34,065 nt of DNA from Anaerolineae bacterium (GTDB taxonomy: Bacteria > Chloroflexota > Anaerolineae > E26-bin7), in the NCBI GenBank assembly GCA_029933115.1, contig JAOZOT010000006.1:1-34065 (forward strand), read 5' to 3'. The translations under genes were made by a program, and so were the position numbers. Under the pieces are notes generated by a model. That model had not been told where the DNA came from and ran no database searches. It was given only the letters and a program-made list of their open reading frames with translations. Below, piece after piece: positions 8,416-18,100 of this stretch. How positions within the stretch are numbered: the stretch's first letter is position 1; each line of letters begins with the position of its first letter.

Positions 8416-10512
8416 TCAGAGAGCAAAACAGTAATCTTCGACAGCAGCAAGTTCAAGGTACATCCAATCCTGCAGACAGCGATACCGGTCCTGGAGGTTC
8501 TTTTCTCTCTCCTGTAAAGCCTCTTCTACGTGAGAGGAGAGTTCAGCCAATTTCTTCTTGAGATTGGCCAGTTGCTTCTCATCGCTCGGATCAGCAGGCT
8601 GCATCTCGGCACTCTTAAGTTTGCCCCAGTTCTCGCGCAGCCGTCCGAGATAGTGATCTTCCAGCAACAGGTTCTTCCCCTCGCTATGCACACGGTGATA
8701 GTCACGCTCCTCTTCAAGCAGACGGTATAGACCGCTCAGGAGCGGATTATTGGGCGTGACTCGAAGCACTGCACTTACATCTTCTATAGCCTCCTCCAGC
8801 GTGGGCGAGTCGCCGATGGCTCGCAATCCCCGCTCAAAAGCCCTTTCCACGTCTTGGCCAGCTTGAACAATGCCTTCTACCTCTCTCTGCTCCGATGTCG
8901 GATCGCCATAAATCTGATCTAGCCAGGTGAGTATTTGCGTATCTTGTTTTGCCAGCGGATTCCGCAGGGACAACACTCTTGAGAACAGAGTCGAAGCTTC
9001 TTGGAAAGCTCCCTGCTCTTTCAGAAGACGTGCTTTTGTCAATGCCAGCCGATAGCCGGCTTCCTGCCACAGCCGAACTTTGACTGTTTTCCATCTTACT
9101 TCTCGTTCGCCTTCTACCTCTTTTCGCCAACTGTCTATCTTTTTGTCATCCAGCTCTTGCTCCACTTGGACGTCTGCCGGTCGGTCGAATTTGAGCATCA
9201 GTTCGCTACGCTCATATAAGGGCCTGATTTCTTCCCAGCGTTTTCCGGCCTGGTAGGCCAATTCAATTATTTGCCTAAGCCGGCTCAGGTGGAGGCGTTG
9301 AACAGGATCGTAGCCGTACTCCTTCTCCAGGTTCTTGATTTCATCCAGGGCCTTGTCCCATTGGGACTTGTACAATGCCTCCTTCATCGGGCGGAAAGGC
9401 GCTTCCACCACTGCGCGCCACAAGGCGCGATGGACGTTATCAAAGCCCGTCGGTTTACGGTCGCCCCACGCCTCAACCCGCAGGCGGAGCACATCGGCGG
9501 CTCGCAGAGCATCCTCAACTCTGTCCCGCTCCACAAACTTCAGGCTTGCAACATCCTCATAGACAGACTTGAACTCTTTCTCCAGTGTCTGGGATTCAGT
9601 TTGCCAGAGGTCAACCTGATGTCCCACGTCCCTCAAGAAATCTGACGCATCCAGGTAGCGCCGCTCCGGGGCAGGATGTAGAAGCCTAGACAAAATCTGG
9701 CGGGTGCCGAAGGAAAGTTGGGACCAGATCGGGTTTCTCTCCAGCGGCTCTTCTAACTGCCAGCCTGCTCCTCGCCGAAAGCGAGGCTCAACCCCCAGCA
9801 GCATCCGATGCCAGAGGATGCCAAAGCGAAACAGGTCCAGGGCAATTGTCCCGTGTGGGCCGGGAGAAGCCACTTTGGTCACGTTCCAATCCAAGACCGT
9901 CAGGCGACCGGGGGGAGACACCCGCCAATGGGTCAGTGCTTCCCGGTCGCCCTGCTTGAAATCGTATTCCTTTTGCCAGCGCAGGTCGGCCAGCTTGCGG
10001 TCGGCACAGGTAAGGCCGGCATCATGTAGGATAGCGAGCATCTCGGCATACTGGCGGGCTATCTCCAGGGCCAGCGGCTCCGGCAGACGCAGGTCTGGCG
10101 GGTAGTCCAGCAGCAGGTCGTGGGCGCCGATGCCGGTGACAAGCTCTTGGACCAGGGCGAGGAAAGTGATCCACCCACCCTCCAGGTATACATCCTGCCG
10201 CAGGTCGCTTTCATTGGCCGGGAAAAGGACACGGGGGAAGTAATGGGTTCCCTTACGCTGCTCTGCCTCGGCCAGGGTACGCAGGTTGCGCCACTCTCGC
10301 ACCAGGGCCTGGTGCCACCGCTCTTCCGCCCGGGCAACCTTGACAGCCACGTGCTGGATAGGATCCTCCGGGGCCTCCGGGTTCACACCCAGGAAGACAA
10401 CGGCGGTGGCTCCGCCGCCTAGCACTTTCTTCAGACGGTAGCGGTTTATACCCAGGCTCAGGGTGCGGCCGAGGAGGAAGTCCGGGGATACGTTTTGGTC
10501 AGTCACCACCAT
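8416..10512 (-). CDS. Divergent eukaryotic-like Ser/Thr protein kinase fused to a helical C-terminal region
   Basis: The track start is 10533; ATG at 10512 (MVVTDQN) has a better RBS (AGAGGCGAATAGT). Gly-loop YRLKKVLGGGATAVVFLG, VAVKVARAE lysine, E in LVREWRNLR, catalytic-loop equivalent LTCADRKLADLRW, DFG-equivalent VLDWNVTKV, subdomain-IX-like LDLFRFGILWHRMLLG. Confidence 0.85.
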   Translation of the reverse strand: MVVTDQNVSPDFLLGRTLSLGINRYRLKKVLGGGATAVVFLGVNPEAPEDPIQHVAVKVARAEERWHQALVREWRNLRTLAEAEQRKGTHYFPRVLFPANESDLRQDVYLEGGWITFLALVQELVTGIGAHDLLLDYPPDLRLPEPLALEIARQYAEMLAILHDAGLTCADRKLADLRWQKEYDFKQGDREALTHWRVSPPGRLTVLDWNVTKVASPGPHGTIALDLFRFGILWHRMLLGVEPRFRRGAGWQLEEPLERNPIWSQLSFGTRQILSRLLHPAPERRYLDASDFLRDVGHQVDLWQTESQTLEKEFKSVYEDVASLKFVERDRVEDALRAADVLRLRVEAWGDRKPTGFDNVHRALWRAVVEAPFRPMKEALYKSQWDKALDEIKNLEKEYGYDPVQRLHLSRLRQIIELAYQAGKRWEEIRPLYERSELMLKFDRPADVQVEQELDDKKIDSWRKEVEGEREVRWKTVKVRLWQEAGYRLALTKARLLKEQGAFQEASTLFSRVLSLRNPLAKQDTQILTWLDQIYGDPTSEQREVEGIVQAGQDVERAFERGLRAIGDSPTLEEAIEDVSAVLRVTPNNPLLSGLYRLLEEERDYHRVHSEGKNLLLEDHYLGRLRENWGKLKSAEMQPADPSDEKQLANLKKKLAELSSHVEEALQEREKNLQDRYRCLQDWMYLELAAVEDYCFAL

Positions 10513-10548
10513 ACTATTCGCCTCTATAACCATCAGAATAAATGGGCA

Positions 10549-11355
10549 TCATTTGATTATAACTTTCACAGCACACTTTACATCTGTCATAGAGTTCCCA
10601 TCTTTGCTAGCTGTAAAGAAAATGGGCAAAAGCCAATATTCGCCAGAGGGGGGATTATCCCATGTCTCTTCGATGAGCTTTTCTTTTATCGCCTTTCTCT
10701 CCCCCAAGCATATCCAGGATAAGGGGTTTTTTGTAGTTGGCTCCCCAGTGACATAACGAATTTCATAGTGGGTGTAGCCATCCAACTTACCTTTCAAACG
10801 TATCCGGATCGAAATATCTTCCGATTCCTTGAAACTAAACACAGAATTATGAGCAGGCAACTCGAAGTAGAAAGGCCCTTCACCTTCTCCGAAGCAGGGT
10901 GGGATTGGAGGAGGTGGGGGAGGTGGGGGGGGTGGGGGGGTGGGTGTTGGAGTAGGAGTGGGTGTATCGGTGGGGGTTGATGTAGGTGTAGGAGTGGGTG
11001 TATCGGTGGGGGTTAATGTAGGTGTAGGCGTAATGGTTGGGAGCATGGATATCCGTGACCCCTGGGTTGCTCGCACAATAGGCACAGATATGCCTTGCGA
11101 GGTCGAGAGAGAATATCCTATCACTGTGGGAGGCAAGATTAAGCCGAGCCCAACCCCCGCCAATAGCACTGCAAAAATCCCTCCAATTATCGCTGTCTTC
11201 CACTCATTTTCCAAGGTTTCCCAAAAGTTTTGGCGTTTGTAGAAGAAAACACCAATAATGGTCAACAGACTGACAAAGCCGGCTGAAAGCGTAACCCAAA
11301 GAAAATTCAAAATGTTACCAACGAGGAAGTTAGTAAACCATGTACCGATATTCAT
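10549..11355 (-). CDS. Membrane protein with two N-terminal TMs, TP-rich/poly-proline linker and extracellular C-terminal domain
   Basis: 268 aa; TMs NILNFLWVTLSAGFVSLLTIIGVFF and AIIGGIFAVLLAGVGLGLIL; linker TITPTPTLTPTDTPTPTPTSTPTDTPTPTPTPTPPPPPPPPPPP; AAGGAG upstream of ATG. Confidence 0.8.
   Translation of the reverse strand: MNIGTWFTNFLVGNILNFLWVTLSAGFVSLLTIIGVFFYKRQNFWETLENEWKTAIIGGIFAVLLAGVGLGLILPPTVIGYSLSTSQGISVPIVRATQGSRISMLPTITPTPTLTPTDTPTPTPTSTPTDTPTPTPTPTPPPPPPPPPPPIPPCFGEGEGPFYFELPAHNSVFSFKESEDISIRIRLKGKLDGYTHYEIRYVTGEPTTKNPLSWICLGERKAIKEKLIEETWDNPPSGEYWLLPIFFTASKDGNSMTDVKCAVKVIIK
10952..11023 (+). repeat. 36-bp tandem direct repeat (two near-identical copies) encoding the TP linker on the minus strand
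   Basis: gtaggagtgggtgtatcggtgggggttgatgtaggt followed by gtaggagtgggtgtatcggtgggggttaatgtaggt; one mismatch. Confidence 0.9.
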
Positions 11356-11373
11356 GACCCTGCTTACTCCTTC

Positions 11374-13503
11374 TTAACGTACTTTGATAATGCTAATAAT
11401 CAAAATACCTTGGACCATGAGAGTGACAACAGAAAGGCCGATACTCAGCCGTATTTGAAGAGGTGTTCTTAGAGGTGATGTTGAGGGAGGTAATGTTGAG
11501 GTGGTTGATGCATTTCTCCACGCCAGATGTATTGGTGGGGATTCGCACCAGCCAGTCGTCACTTTCAGGTAGGCTGCGTTGGCCGTCTCCGCATCAAGGA
11601 GATATGGTAATCTGGCTGTAAAACCCAGTCTGTCTCTTGTTCCCTTGGCTGTTTCAACCATCTCCTGGAGTGGCTGCAAGTCAGGCTCCTCGAATCCGCG
11701 GCCGCTAGTAGGGGCGGGGACAAAGATCGTTTTCTGAGACGTAATCTGAGCTGACGGCAGAGGTGAACGTCCTATTTCGATGACAAAGATGGTATTAGGC
11801 TTGGTTTCCGTTTCGAAAATTTCGTAGGAATCGCCTTGAAGGGGCTTGCTGCGCCACCTTATAATTACAAGTAAGCGCGGTATCTTTTCTTCTACCCCCA
11901 CATCCTTAAACTCTTGCGGTATTTGGGCTTGATATACCTTCTTAGATATATCCTCATTTTCCTCCTGGCCTTCATTCTGATAGAGGCACTGTTGTACCAC
12001 GTAACTCATCCTATTATACATGCCTTCTCCAGTAAAACTTTCCGCTCTGTGCCCGTTCTCGTCATCCTGCGCGTAAATGGGATGCCCAGGATCTATATTT
12101 CCACACTTCCATGTGCAAAAAACGGCTCCGAGATCGCTTTGATTGGGAATCCCGTTGAAGTGGAAGGCGCTCACAGACCGCGCTATTACTTCATGCCAGA
12201 AGTTCTCTTCATCTCTCACCCCACCACTAACTTCAGGCAGTAGAGGATTATCTTGAGGGTCATAGATGACATCTCGATCAAGGTCGAACAGGAATTGTAC
12301 ATATAATGGGGGTAAGAGAGACGGTGGCTTCGTCAGTGGAATAGGGACAACAACTGCTGTTCCGGAATCGGATATCGAAGATAGGTTCAAGTGAAGCGAC
12401 TTAACTTGAACCAGCTTGTTGGTGATGCGCAGTTTACCTTTCACAAACCACCCTGGCGGTGTAGCGCTGTCACCCGGCATGAAACTCAACTGGGCATCAG
12501 GAGTTTCAGAGTCTAATTCAAAGCAAAGCGTGCCTGTCTGAAGCGATGGGCCGGATGAAGGTGAAGCAAGCACTTGTCCTTTCAGGCTTGAGAGAAGGGT
12601 CAGAAAGACCAGGGTTGTGGCCAGGACCAGCCCGGCAACAGATAAGGGGTCTAAGAACTCAAAGTGTAAATGTCTCCCTACCCAAAAACATTCTCCGGCC
12701 TTTACGGTGCTTGATGGCTGTTCGGAATCCGGGCCGAAGCATGGTTCGCCGTTTCTTTCCGGCTGTTCCTCCAGCCGATGCCCTTTTAAAGTTTTATCTT
12801 TTGGATCATGAACCAGATGAACCCACTTCTTGTCTGCCTCACGAGGCGGTTCCGAAGTCACCTGAATCACCTCACCCCGGCTCTCTAACTCAATGTATAA
12901 ATTCTCTTTCTCAATGGTACAGTCATCCCCCGCTTTCCAATCCTTCCCTTCAAAAGAGAGTTTTCCAATGTGTGGTTCATCACTCCTTAGGAAGCGAAGC
13001 TGGAAACCGTGGGATGACTCGGGTGGTTGAGCAGCGACCTCACCGGACTCCTTCTGCCTTCTGAACCACATGATTATTGGGATCGGTATCCATATGAGGC
13101 TGGCCAGTGCCAGAAGAATCTGGGTGCGTGCCAATGTTCTCAAGTAGTAAAGAAGGCTAGTCACTTCATCAGGCGACAACTGCCATTCGCTGACAGCGTC
13201 ACTTTTCACGACCTTTAGCACTTCTAATGGGTTCCGGGCGTGTAACCAGAGTATCCACCAACACGCGCAGGCGATGATAGAAAAAAACCAGGCCCAGTTA
13301 TGTGGCTGCTGTACCAATTCCCTAAATGAGCGTCTTGGAGGTAACAGCAAAGCAACGACCAGTCCAATGGAAAGAAAAAACGTTGCTACCCACAGAACTG
13401 GACCCCAGCCATCCCATACGCCACATTTGGCACACCAAAGGAGATGGGGGTTGTTCACCTGCATTTCTGAGAAGATTTGTGCCCAAGTAATTTGTCCACC
13501 CAT
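11374..13503 (-). CDS. Multi-TM protein with soluble beta-rich insert and large extracytoplasmic domain
   Basis: 709 aa; TMs WVATFFLSIGLVVALLL, WAWFFSIIACACWWILWL, ILLALASLIWIPIPIIMWF, VAGLVLATTLVFLTLL and C-terminal LSIGLSVVTLMVQGILIISII; RBS GGAGGAGGAATAA-ATG. Confidence 0.8.
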   Translation of the reverse strand: MGGQITWAQIFSEMQVNNPHLLWCAKCGVWDGWGPVLWVATFFLSIGLVVALLLPPRRSFRELVQQPHNWAWFFSIIACACWWILWLHARNPLEVLKVVKSDAVSEWQLSPDEVTSLLYYLRTLARTQILLALASLIWIPIPIIMWFRRQKESGEVAAQPPESSHGFQLRFLRSDEPHIGKLSFEGKDWKAGDDCTIEKENLYIELESRGEVIQVTSEPPREADKKWVHLVHDPKDKTLKGHRLEEQPERNGEPCFGPDSEQPSSTVKAGECFWVGRHLHFEFLDPLSVAGLVLATTLVFLTLLSSLKGQVLASPSSGPSLQTGTLCFELDSETPDAQLSFMPGDSATPPGWFVKGKLRITNKLVQVKSLHLNLSSISDSGTAVVVPIPLTKPPSLLPPLYVQFLFDLDRDVIYDPQDNPLLPEVSGGVRDEENFWHEVIARSVSAFHFNGIPNQSDLGAVFCTWKCGNIDPGHPIYAQDDENGHRAESFTGEGMYNRMSYVVQQCLYQNEGQEENEDISKKVYQAQIPQEFKDVGVEEKIPRLLVIIRWRSKPLQGDSYEIFETETKPNTIFVIEIGRSPLPSAQITSQKTIFVPAPTSGRGFEEPDLQPLQEMVETAKGTRDRLGFTARLPYLLDAETANAAYLKVTTGWCESPPIHLAWRNASTTSTLPPSTSPLRTPLQIRLSIGLSVVTLMVQGILIISIIKVR

Positions 13504-13523
13504 TTATTCCTCCTCCCTGGCGT

Positions 13524-15116
13524 TCAAACTTTTTGACAACGCTCGACAATCTGTTGAGCCTTTTGATATACATCCTCAAACCCCGGCAGGTTTTGCGTTC
13601 GACCAAGTACGCTATCGGCAAGACGCCGGGCCGTCTCCAGATCACCATCCCATGAAGCGGCCTCAGCCTTGCGAAGCAAGGTGTTCCAATGCACCTTGAG
13701 CCAGGGGGAGAGGTACTCACGGGTTTTGTTCACCTCACGCAGGCGGGGAGCCAGACGGCCGGCCTCTATCACTAAATCCCAAGCTGCCTCCAGATCTTCA
13801 GGTCGCCGTTCTTTAGCTTCCTCCAAAAGTTGAAGAGCTCGCTCTTGCTGTTCCAATGCTGTACTAATCACTTTATCGTAGTAAGCCTGTAACTCCTCAC
13901 GCTCAGCAGATGGGAGAAATTCCAAAGACAACGCTTGCTCAATCCAATCCGCTGCTTGCTTAGGATCACCTGCTAATGTCTCCACCGCTTTCTCTTTATA
14001 CTCCTCTGCCTTGCGGCTGGCATATTCTTGGGCCAGGTTTGATAGATGGTTGATGGCCTCTTGAGCCGGCATGTTTCCCGTGAGCACCAGACCTTCGGCC
14101 TCCCATTCGAATCGGGGTAATTGCTTATGGCCTTCATGATACAGTCGTTCCAATTCGTCAATTATATCTTTAAAATTTCCCTGATTGACCTGAACAATCA
14201 GTGCCTCTACCTTACGATGTGCTTCGTTCCAATGCATTTTGGCTTCTTGAAGAAGCTCCTGGAACCCCTGCTCATTGGGATAGGTCTCGCTTGTATGACG
14301 GGCCAGGGCCATTGCTTCTTCATACCGGTCCAACAACATAAACGGTGAATGCCATAGTTTCTCCAGACGCTGACGAGTATTTTGCAGATGCAGGGACACT
14401 TCTCTGCGACGCTGATAGGCCTGCCAGCGCTCGGATAGGATTTCCAGCTCAAGGCGGTCGAGATCGCAGGCTATCAGTTCAGCTAATATGGCTTGTCCCC
14501 GGTCCAGATCAGCCTTATTTAATCCCTCAGGGCCTTTAGCGAAGAGACCCTCTAGCTCCCTCGTCAGCAATTCCGCATATATCTGGCGCTGTTTCTCAAT
14601 CTTTTGCCCTGTTTCTTCGACTGCCTTGAGTTGCTCCTCGTCGGCAAACTGGTGGGCCTTTTGCAGTGCATCCAGAGCTTCTTTAAACCGCTTTTCCTCA
14701 CTACAGGCGCGTACCTGGTTCATTAATCTTCGAAAACGACTAGACCTTGCGCTTATTGCTTTCTGGTAATGCTTCTCCCAGCGCTGGTTCAGAGCCTGGA
14801 CATCACTGGAGCCAATTTTATTTAAAGCTTCCAACGCCTGCTCAACAGAGGTCCTGTGTTCCTGCGATACCTTTACAGGTTGTAATTGGAGGACGCTTTC
14901 CACCATCTGAGACAGGGTCTGCACCCGTTGCTGGTGCAGAGTCTCAACTTTATCTTTCACTTCTCTTACGCGCTCAACCAAAGCGGGAGAGGGATCGGCG
15001 AAGTCCAGGGCCGCCTCAAGCTCTCGCCTGGCTTCCTCAAAACGATCTTGTTGGGCCAGCCAGATAGCCCGATCCAGGTAGTGAGTGACAACTTCTCGTC
15101 TCACTGCCTCTTTCAT
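13524..15116 (-). CDS. Helical/TPR-like repeat protein, paralogous to the N-terminal part of the 1495-aa protein
   Basis: 530 aa, alpha-helical composition; collinear similarity to 29286-33773; RBS GGAGGGGGTGAGTAG-ATG; start overlaps stop of upstream gene (ATGA). Confidence 0.88.
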   Translation of the reverse strand: MKEAVRREVVTHYLDRAIWLAQQDRFEEARRELEAALDFADPSPALVERVREVKDKVETLHQQRVQTLSQMVESVLQLQPVKVSQEHRTSVEQALEALNKIGSSDVQALNQRWEKHYQKAISARSSRFRRLMNQVRACSEEKRFKEALDALQKAHQFADEEQLKAVEETGQKIEKQRQIYAELLTRELEGLFAKGPEGLNKADLDRGQAILAELIACDLDRLELEILSERWQAYQRRREVSLHLQNTRQRLEKLWHSPFMLLDRYEEAMALARHTSETYPNEQGFQELLQEAKMHWNEAHRKVEALIVQVNQGNFKDIIDELERLYHEGHKQLPRFEWEAEGLVLTGNMPAQEAINHLSNLAQEYASRKAEEYKEKAVETLAGDPKQAADWIEQALSLEFLPSAEREELQAYYDKVISTALEQQERALQLLEEAKERRPEDLEAAWDLVIEAGRLAPRLREVNKTREYLSPWLKVHWNTLLRKAEAASWDGDLETARRLADSVLGRTQNLPGFEDVYQKAQQIVERCQKV

Positions 15117-18100
15117 CTACTCACCCCCTCCAGCTCATCCCGCACCACCAGGCGGGCGAAGGACCAGAAATCGTCTGCTCCAATTCGGGCCTCCCCGGCC
15201 AGGTCGGCTGGCTTCTGCGTCAAAAAGTCACGCAGAGTCTGGCTTGCCTGGGGGATATTGGCTGCTACCACTTCGGCCACCAGCCGGGCCAGTTCATCCG
15301 CGGAATACTGGTGCTGCACCACATCCGCGCGCGGATGGCCCAGCACAAAGCTCTGCATGGCCCGCACCACTAACGCCACCGGATCGTTCGGGCGGTCGCC
15401 CCGGGTCAGGGGTATCTCCTCCTGGTCGGGCAGCACCAGCACGTACCGCTCCCGCCATTCACCCCGCTCCTGGAAGCGACTACGTACTACCCACCCCAGG
15501 GCATAGGCCAGCACGAACTCCCGCGCCCGTTCCAGGTCTTCCAGGGCCGCCACAAAGTGAGGATGGAAAAGGCGCGGCGGCTCGTGCAGTTCGCCCAAGC
15601 GTTGCTCATAAGCTAAGGCGTGCCGCTCAGCGGCGAAGATATGGACAGGCTCTGGCTGCGAACGAACATCCCGCGCCCAGGAGATCTCACCCAAGCGGTG
15701 AGCATTCTTGTACTCCGTCTCCAAGCGGGCGACACAATCCAGCGCCGACAGGGGCAGGATATCCAGCGAGGTGATGAGAGCCGCGCTGTAGGGGTCGGTG
15801 GCATTGAGGCGTTGCACCTCTTCCCGCATATTGGCCACCAGTTGCACCTGCCGGGCAAAGGCATCGCGGCTGCGCACCGTCCGGTTCACCCACAGATAGC
15901 GATGGGGTTCCTGCTCGTGGGCCATGCCCACCCGCACTGTGGTCAGCGGCTCGGCCCAGGCTCGCGCTTCCTCGCTCTCCCGGCGTAGCAGCTTTTCATC
16001 CCGCCACAGGCCGCGCTCCTCATCGTCGAAGAAGGGGTCCAGCCGCAACTGCCAGACCTCCTGGCCGACAGCCTCGGCCAGGGCCAGCAGGCCGGCCAGG
16101 AACTGCTCCTGTCCCTGGGCGTCGGCAGTAAAGGTGATATCTTCCCAGTGGCGCAGGGCCAACTCCAGTCCGCCATCGGGCCGCTCCCGCCAGTAGAGCC
16201 GCTCCAGCCCCTCGCGGGTGAGGTAGGGAGCGAAGTAATCCCGGTACAGCAGGTTGAAGAACTCTTCATCCGCAAAGACCTGGCGCACCGATATGCGACG
16301 CATTTCCTCTCGCCGCTGCTGCTCCTGGGCCAACTGTTCCCGCAGCAAGTCCAGCAGCCCACGCCGGACCGGTTTTTGCCCCGGTGCACCGACTGGCGTC
16401 TGGCCCAGCAAGAAGTTAACACTCTGGGTCACCTGGGCCTGCACCTCGCCCACGATGCGTTCCTCCTGGCCGATGAGGTCGAGCAGCGCCTTGTGCCCGG
16501 CCTGCATCTCTGTGGGCACCTGACCGGCCAGGTATTCCGCCCGTTCCCGTGTCCGGCGCAGGGTGGCAGCCAGTTCATCCAGGAAGGCCAGGGTGTAGCC
16601 CAGCTTGCCGCTGCGGGCGGTGGTGATCTCATCCTCGGGCCGGCCGTTGAGCAGGCGCAGGACAGTGGCATTGAGCACCTGTCGGAAGTGGGTCAGGTGA
16701 TCTTTCACTCCATTAGGGGTCAGGCTGCGCCACTCCGGGGCCGGTCCTGCTCCCTGGGCCAGGTTGGCAACCAGGATGGTGGCGCCGCCGACCCCTTCAC
16801 CTCGCCCGGCCATCGTGCCCCGCAGAAAATGGTCGGCCATCACTGCTAACCCGTCGGGGTATTTATCCTGACAGAGGTCTGGCGAGAGAGTGATCTCCCG
16901 CCCCTTGAACTCTGGCCCGGCCAGGTACAGCACCAGCAGATCATGGGCAAAGCGTAGCTTGAGGCCGCGCGCCAGGTCACGCAGGGGCAGACGATAGGTG
17001 TAACCGCCCAGGGTGCTGACCACTGGCTCGCCCCGCTCCACCTGGACAGTGGCTGCCTGAGTGCGCAGATTGGCCCGCACCTCCTCCATCAGCCGGCTAC
17101 CCCGGTCAATGAAGGCTGTAATCAGGTCAGCCATCAGTGGGAACATCCCTCGCTCAGGTTCCAGGAGGGTCAGGGGGTACTGTGGCCGCTGACCGTCGAA
17201 GATAAATATCTCATCAAAGACGGACCATTCGATGTAGCCATTGAAGACCTCGTCGCGGCTCTCCTGATTATAGGTCATCGGGAAGGGTCTTCCTCGGGCC
17301 AGCAGAAAGCGTCCCAGTTCACGCAGGGTGGCCATGCTGTTCAGTGTCAACTGGGGCGAGCGAGTATGGACTACGAAAGCATTGTCGGTGGCCAGGAAAG
17401 CGGTGACGACAGCAGCGGCGTTCTCGCCTGTCACCTGTGTTGCCCGGCGAACCAGGTAGGCCACGTCGGCCAGGGTTCCGCTGCCAAAGCCACCGGCCAG
17501 CGAACCCACAATGATCACCCGGGCCTGCTCCTGGTACAACACCCGGCGCACGGCCTGGCTGAGGGTCTGCCACAGGCGAGAGGCCTCCCCCTGGTGAACG
17601 TCGTGGAAGACGACCGCCCGGCCCACAGGCCGTCGCTGGTGAGTGGTGCGGCGTACATCCATCTGGGCATCAGGCAGATGGCGAACGCGGGTGTATTCCT
17701 CAGCTGGGAACCAGCCTTGCATCTCCGGCTCAGCCTCTGGATCCTGGGCCATCCGCCGGATGAGGTCGCGCAGGTCTTCGCCCATAACCAGTTGCTCCTC
17801 ATCGCTAAGACTGACCCCGGCAAACTGCACCGTCAACTCCTGGCCCTGGACTATCTCCTGGGGAGCCGTATCCAAGAGCAACAGTTGCACCTGTTCTCGC
17901 CACTGCCCGGCTCCGGCATCCAACAGGTTCTTCTTGAGATGGGTCAGCACCCAGCGCCCGGTTCCGCCCAGACCGATGACCAACGTAGGGGCCGGGTCCC
18001 ATTCCGGGGGGAGACCCCGCCAGTGGGCTAGAAACTGCACCGGCCGGCGTGGTTCAGGTCGTCCACCCAGCGGGGGCAACGGGATCGGTGGTGACACTGC

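Noticed and set aside
10952-11023. CRISPR-like reading of the 36-bp repeat
   Set aside because: The two copies are directly adjacent with no spacers and lie in a coding TP linker.
10940-11242. Plus-strand ORF with GVGVGVSVGVDVGVGV repeat
   Set aside because: Complement of the TP-rich linker repeat; the minus frame has TM segments, RBS and operon context.
15085-15774. 229-aa plus-strand ORF and other overlapping plus ORFs at 15-18 kb
   Set aside because: High-GC shadow ORFs opposite the tubulin-like domain; Pro/Arg/Ser-rich with no domain signal and no consistent RBS.
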